From the NCBI GenBank assembly GCA_036404255.1, contig DASWOP010000285.1, positions 1 through 8,183 of the forward strand: DNA of 8,183 bases. The letters run 5' to 3'. Numbering within the stretch: the first letter of the stretch is position 1; each line of letters starts with the position of its first letter. A model generated the notes under the pieces. The model ran no database searches and was not told the DNA's origin. It saw nothing but the letters and a program-made list of their open reading frames with translations. Both the position numbers and the translations under genes were made by a program. The DNA is from JARLFX01 sp036404255. Its GTDB lineage: Bacteria > Acidobacteriota > Terriglobia > Terriglobales > Acidobacteriaceae. Shown here one piece after another: positions 4,502 through 8,183 of the stretch.

Positions 4502-7500
4502 ATGGGGCGTATGAGACAGCTATCCGTTCGATTTCTCACATCAATCAGTATGGCGATCTCCCTCTGCCTGTTGGGGACAACCTGGGCGCAGACCACGATC
4601 CGCGTTCCCGCAGATCGACCAACGATCCAGGCGGGCATCGACGCAGCGGCAAACGGCGATACCGTGCTGGTTTCGCCCGGCGTGTACACGGAGAATATTG
4701 ATTTCAAGGGCAAGGCCATTACGGTTACCAGCGGGGCGACAAATCCCACCGCCGCAGCTTCCACCATTATCCAGGGTGCGAAAGCCGGATCGATTGCAAC
4801 ATTCCAGACAAACGAAACGCTCGCGTCTGTGCTGAATGGATTCACGCTACAAAAAGCCTTCGGCACGGGGTCGGTCTATATCAGGAGCAACGGCATCGAC
4901 ATCCTGGACACATCGCCAACAGTCACAAACAATACTATTTCAGACAATATTGGTTGTGGCATCTTTCTAAACGGTTCAGCGAGTCCACTCATCCAATCAA
5001 ATATTATCTCCAATAATACAGCTCCCCTACCGTCTACCCCCGCAAGCCTGTGGTGCAGTGGTGGTACCTCGTCCGCTCCAGCTGGAACAGGAATTGCAAT
5101 TGCATCGGCGGGTGCACCGCAGGTAGTCAACAATATCATCGAAAACAACCTTTGCGACAATGGCGAGCCTGGAGCAATAGTGGTTTGCGGCGTCTATATT
5201 ACCGGCGGCAACGAGGTGCTGCTGAAAAGCAATACAATCCGGAATAATATTCGAAACTTATACTTCGGAGGTGCCACTAATTATGCTATTCCAACGAAGT
5301 TATACCTGATTCAGAATCTGTTCTACAACAATGACGGGATAGACGACATTACGCTCCAGGGCGTGTATACAACGACGCCATCAGCCCCTATCATGCCGAC
5401 TGTAGTTGCGATCAATAATACTTTTTATAATGCCAACGTGGATCTTCAATGGGAGTTTCAGCCTTCCGAAGCCGATAACAACCTGTTCGTTCAAACCTAT
5501 TTCGGGCTGAATCCATCCAACCCCTATGGGCTCTTGATGTGTGGCACTGCACCAAACTTTGGCGGCGCTCCTTTCATCACGACAAAGAACAACGACCTCT
5601 ATGCCGGGGGTTATCCGCAACCATATTACGCCTGCCCATTGACTGCGAATAATCTGGCCTCCGATCCGCAATTTCTCGACGACAGTACTTCCTCGATAGG
5701 TGCATGGAACTTCCGCGTTCAGCGGACGTCTCCTGTCATTGCTGCCGGAGACATCACGGCTCCGATGATCCCTGCTACGGACCTTGACGGCAAGAACCGC
5801 ACCGTCTGTGGAACGATCGATATAGGCGTGTATGAAAAGCATCCCATTCCTCCGATTACACTTACCTCATCGCCAAATCCATCGGTGGGAGGAACCAGTG
5901 TTACCTTTCAGGCGCATGTGCAAGGCAACTGCAATGTGCCAACCGGGACGCTTACCATTCTCGACGGCCAGACTTCTATTGGGACAGCCACGCTCAACAC
6001 AACCGGAGATGCAACGTTTTCGACCGCTGCTCTGTTCGTAGGAACCCATTCGATCACGGCGACATATCCCGGTGACTTCAATTTCGATCCGGGCACATCC
6101 AATGCAGTGCAGCAAGTCGTAACCGGCCCTCCGACAACGACATCACTCCAGGTCGTGCCAAATCCCGCGCAAGCGTTCCAGACTATCAACTTGACGGCAA
6201 CGGTCACCAGCAGCTTTGGCGTGCCAAATGGAACGGTGAGCTTTCTTGCCGGCAGCCAGATCCTCACGACGGTTCCGCTCAACGGAGCGGGAACAGCGCA
6301 AGCGACGATCAGCACGCTGGGAGCTGGTAATTATTCCATCACGGCGGTCTATAACGCAAGCGTGGACTATGAAAGCAGCACCTCGCCCGTGGTGGTCGAG
6401 GTTGTGAATGGTGCGACGACCGTGACAGCACTCGCTTCAGCGCCAAACCCTTCGGCCTTCGGGCAGATCGTAACCTTCACGGCAACAGTAACCGCACCAC
6501 AATCCACGGGTATTCCCACCGGCTCCGTCACCTTCCGCGATGGCTCAACAATTCTGGGACCAGCAACGTTATCGGCAACGGGCGTTGCCAGCCTGGGGGT
6601 CACATCGTTATCCGTCGGCAGCCACACGATCACGGCGGACTACGGCGGCTCCACGAGCGATAACCCCAGCACTTCAAACTCGATCATTCAGACGGTGCGA
6701 CCGGTGCAGGCGAGCATTACACTCACCGGGACGCCAATCCACGCCGACCTTGGACAGACGGTTACGCTGACAGCCACCATCACTGCAGTGAACGGTCAAC
6801 CGGCGACAGGCACAATTGCTTTCTCCGACCAGTTCGGCACCGTTGGCAGCGCAACCCTCTCGGGCGGAGCGGCAACGATCACAACCGCAACTCTGCCTGT
6901 GGGCGTGGATTCCGTTACGGCCAGTTATACCGGAGACACTACCTTCACGAGCGGCACATCTAATTCTGTTCTCATTGACGTAACCGCGTACGACTTTACG
7001 CTGACCGCGTCGCCTCCGTCGATTACAGTTCAGACGGAACATCACGCCTCGCTTGGCCTTACTATCACGGCGGTTGGCGGATTCTCAGGAGACGTGCATC
7101 TCTCTTGCGGGGCGCTGCCGGCCGTTGCAACCTGCGAGTTTGCCAATTCCACGCTCAAACTGAACACCAACGGCACGGCCTCAACAACATTAACTCTCGA
7201 CACGGACGCCGTGCGTGGCTACAAGTCTTCGCTCTCCGGCACGCCATTGCAGCGATCGTCCGCGATTCGCTATGTGCTGGCCCTGATGCTGCCAGTTGCG
7301 TTGTTTGGCCTGCGCCGCAGACGCTTGCACCTGCGCTCACTGCTGTCTGCAATGGCAGCAATTACGATTGCCATGAGCTTCACCGGCTGCAGCGGGAAAT
7401 ATCCTGATCACACCCCTCCCGGCACGTACACCATCCCCATTACCGCAACGGGTACAGCTAACGGTGCTGCTTTACCTACGACTCATACACTGAACCTGAC

Positions 7501-7519
7501 GTTTGTCGTCACGCCATAG
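4502..7519 (+). CDS. Secreted beta-helix / Ig-like repeat surface protein with internal membrane-lipobox insert
   Basis: The product is 1005 residues. A signal peptide spans 1-29 (Arg-rich start, LTSISMAISLCLLG core, cleavage likely after TWA). Residues 33-445 form a right-handed parallel beta-helix. It opens with IRVPADRPTIQAGIDAA and GDTVLVSPGVYTENI, continues through Asn-rich turns (NNTISDN, SNIISNN), and closes at 388-445 with DPQFLDD, SPVIAAGD, DLDGKNR and DIGVYE, typical of the choice-of-anchor Q class. Four Ig-like repeats (Big_3-type, GTVTF.DG, LG.HSITA.Y.GD) lie at about 450-540, 541-635, 636-732 and 733-827. A fifth Ig-like domain starts at 828 (GGFSGDVHLSCGALP) and resumes with TPPGTYTIPITATG at 971-1005. 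The insert between these halves holds hydrophobic 924-937, RRRR 938-941, hydrophobic 947-960 and the lipobox-like SFTGC ending at Cys963. No good ribosome binding site precedes ATG 4502; ATG 4511 is an alternative start. Codon bias is weaker than in the left-hand genes. An adhesin or polysaccharide-binding role is possible; no catalytic residues are identified. Confidence 0.9.
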   Translation: MGRMRQLSVRFLTSISMAISLCLLGTTWAQTTIRVPADRPTIQAGIDAAANGDTVLVSPGVYTENIDFKGKAITVTSGATNPTAAASTIIQGAKAGSIATFQTNETLASVLNGFTLQKAFGTGSVYIRSNGIDILDTSPTVTNNTISDNIGCGIFLNGSASPLIQSNIISNNTAPLPSTPASLWCSGGTSSAPAGTGIAIASAGAPQVVNNIIENNLCDNGEPGAIVVCGVYITGGNEVLLKSNTIRNNIRNLYFGGATNYAIPTKLYLIQNLFYNNDGIDDITLQGVYTTTPSAPIMPTVVAINNTFYNANVDLQWEFQPSEADNNLFVQTYFGLNPSNPYGLLMCGTAPNFGGAPFITTKNNDLYAGGYPQPYYACPLTANNLASDPQFLDDSTSSIGAWNFRVQRTSPVIAAGDITAPMIPATDLDGKNRTVCGTIDIGVYEKHPIPPITLTSSPNPSVGGTSVTFQAHVQGNCNVPTGTLTILDGQTSIGTATLNTTGDATFSTAALFVGTHSITATYPGDFNFDPGTSNAVQQVVTGPPTTTSLQVVPNPAQAFQTINLTATVTSSFGVPNGTVSFLAGSQILTTVPLNGAGTAQATISTLGAGNYSITAVYNASVDYESSTSPVVVEVVNGATTVTALASAPNPSAFGQIVTFTATVTAPQSTGIPTGSVTFRDGSTILGPATLSATGVASLGVTSLSVGSHTITADYGGSTSDNPSTSNSIIQTVRPVQASITLTGTPIHADLGQTVTLTATITAVNGQPATGTIAFSDQFGTVGSATLSGGAATITTATLPVGVDSVTASYTGDTTFTSGTSNSVLIDVTAYDFTLTASPPSITVQTEHHASLGLTITAVGGFSGDVHLSCGALPAVATCEFANSTLKLNTNGTASTTLTLDTDAVRGYKSSLSGTPLQRSSAIRYVLALMLPVALFGLRRRRLHLRSLLSAMAAITIAMSFTGCSGKYPDHTPPGTYTIPITATGTANGAALPTTHTLNLTFVVTP

Positions 7520-7609
7520 AAACCACCCGGCTACCCCATACTTCGTCAGGCCGCAGCATGTCTTCTACCCAAGATGCAAGACAGGTATGCAGCGGTAACC
7601 GGTGACGCG

Positions 7610-8183
7610 CTACCACCGTATGCCGACAGTGACGGGAAAGTAGCCGGTTCGTTGGGTCGAAACACCGTACAACTTATTGCTGTCATCTGGAAGAGGCGGG
7701 CCGTTCACCCACACATAGCGCGCTTCAGCAAAGTATTTTGCGTCTTCCAGATAGGAGACCTTCCACATAATGCCAGTCCCAATGTTCATTCCCCATGCAT
7801 TGTCTGCGACCGCGTCAACCAGATGAGTGGGGTTCAGCCCACCGGCTGCACCATTCGTGCCGTTAGCTGGCGCGGAAAATCGTGATCGTGTACGGTAATA
7901 TCCGCCGCCGCCGATCAAATACTCTTCTGTCTGCTCTGTCCGATGGTATTTGACGATTGGATCTACCGTGAAGGACCAGATATGCACTCTTCCGTATAAC
8001 CCGGTCGATTTGTAATTCGAGCCAAAGAGTGTCTGCATCTCTGAATTTCGAACACCAAAGTCATTGAAATCGTATTCGATGAGTGCACCTATCCAACGGT
8101 TGAAATTCATTCCGCCGCCAAGATGTACATTCCATCCCAGATTCTGATATTTCTTCGCCGCACCAGCCGCCTGCGAGATACCA
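7610..8183 (-). CDS. Outer-membrane beta-barrel protein, C-terminal part (start beyond window)
   Basis: The frame on the minus strand is open from the right edge to TAG at 7610-7612, giving 190 complete codons. A Met codon at 8108-8110 is internal, because the frame continues upstream with GWNVHLGGGMNFNRW. Alternating polar/aromatic strands suggest a porin-like barrel: LGGGMNFNRWIGALIEYDF, VHIWSFTVDPIVKYH, YLIGGGGYYRT, MNIGTGIMWKV and YFAEARYVWVNG. It ends in FPVTVGIRW, a C-terminal beta-strand with a terminal aromatic residue, as in BAM-recognised outer-membrane proteins. The signal peptide and first strands would lie outside the window. It converges on the surface-protein gene with a 90-bp gap and no clear terminator. 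I infer a small uncharacterised acidobacterial-type barrel; function is unknown, and structural (OmpA/OmpW-like size) rather than enzymatic seems likeliest. Confidence 0.8.
   Translation of the reverse strand, partial: GISQAAGAAKKYQNLGWNVHLGGGMNFNRWIGALIEYDFNDFGVRNSEMQTLFGSNYKSTGLYGRVHIWSFTVDPIVKYHRTEQTEEYLIGGGGYYRTRSRFSAPANGTNGAAGGLNPTHLVDAVADNAWGMNIGTGIMWKVSYLEDAKYFAEARYVWVNGPPLPDDSNKLYGVSTQRTGYFPVTVGIRW

Noticed and set aside
8108..8110. ATG (minus strand) as the start of the beta-barrel gene
   Set aside because: The frame stays open to the window edge, and the residues before this Met (GWNVHLGGG) continue a beta-strand into MNFNRW, so the true start lies outside.

Overview
The window looks like chromosomal DNA of a GC-rich Gram-negative soil bacterium, most likely an acidobacterium of the Terriglobia type. 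This taxonomic call is an inference. It rests on the strong C/G third-position bias of the housekeeping genes, an outer-membrane beta-barrel gene, a secreted beta-helix protein with Ig-like repeats, and that protein's unusual C-terminus (hydrophobic stretch, RRRR, hydrophobic stretch, GC), a pattern I associate with acidobacterial Ig-repeat proteins.

Layout. Positions 1-1963 hold a lysine/diaminopimelate block on the + strand: dapA (5' end outside the window), dapD 22 bp later, and a 62-residue membrane peptide with its own strong ribosome binding site. Positions 1954-2111 are a GC-rich repeat element made of degenerate 24-bp units followed by three short hairpins. A full-length RNase J gene follows at 2176-3840. 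The gap 3841-4501 has no convincing gene. It holds a long hairpin just after RNase J, a second and larger copy of the same repeat element (4123-4331), and a promoter-like TATAAT inside a perfect inverted repeat. Positions 4502-7519 encode a 1005-residue secreted protein: signal peptide, right-handed beta-helix, a closing SPAI/DLDG/DIG-YE segment, four Ig-like repeats, and a terminal Ig-like domain interrupted by a membrane and lipobox-like insert. A convergent outer-membrane beta-barrel gene (7610-8183, - strand) runs off the right edge.

How the genes relate. DapA and DapD act in one pathway (aspartate semialdehyde to meso-diaminopimelate and lysine, for peptidoglycan and protein), with DapB and later enzymes outside the window. 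RNase J is an RNA processing and decay enzyme with no direct metabolic link, but a dapA/RNase J neighbourhood is also known in Bacillus subtilis (dapA-ymfA/rnjB). The right half is an accessory cell-surface region with weaker codon bias and more A/T-rich stretches.

The least ordinary signals are the two same-orientation copies of the hairpin element bracketing the RNase J gene (56 of 57 core positions identical) and the embedded transmembrane, RRRR and lipobox-like segment in the surface protein. I see no CRISPR array, complete tRNA, rRNA, transposase or phage gene.
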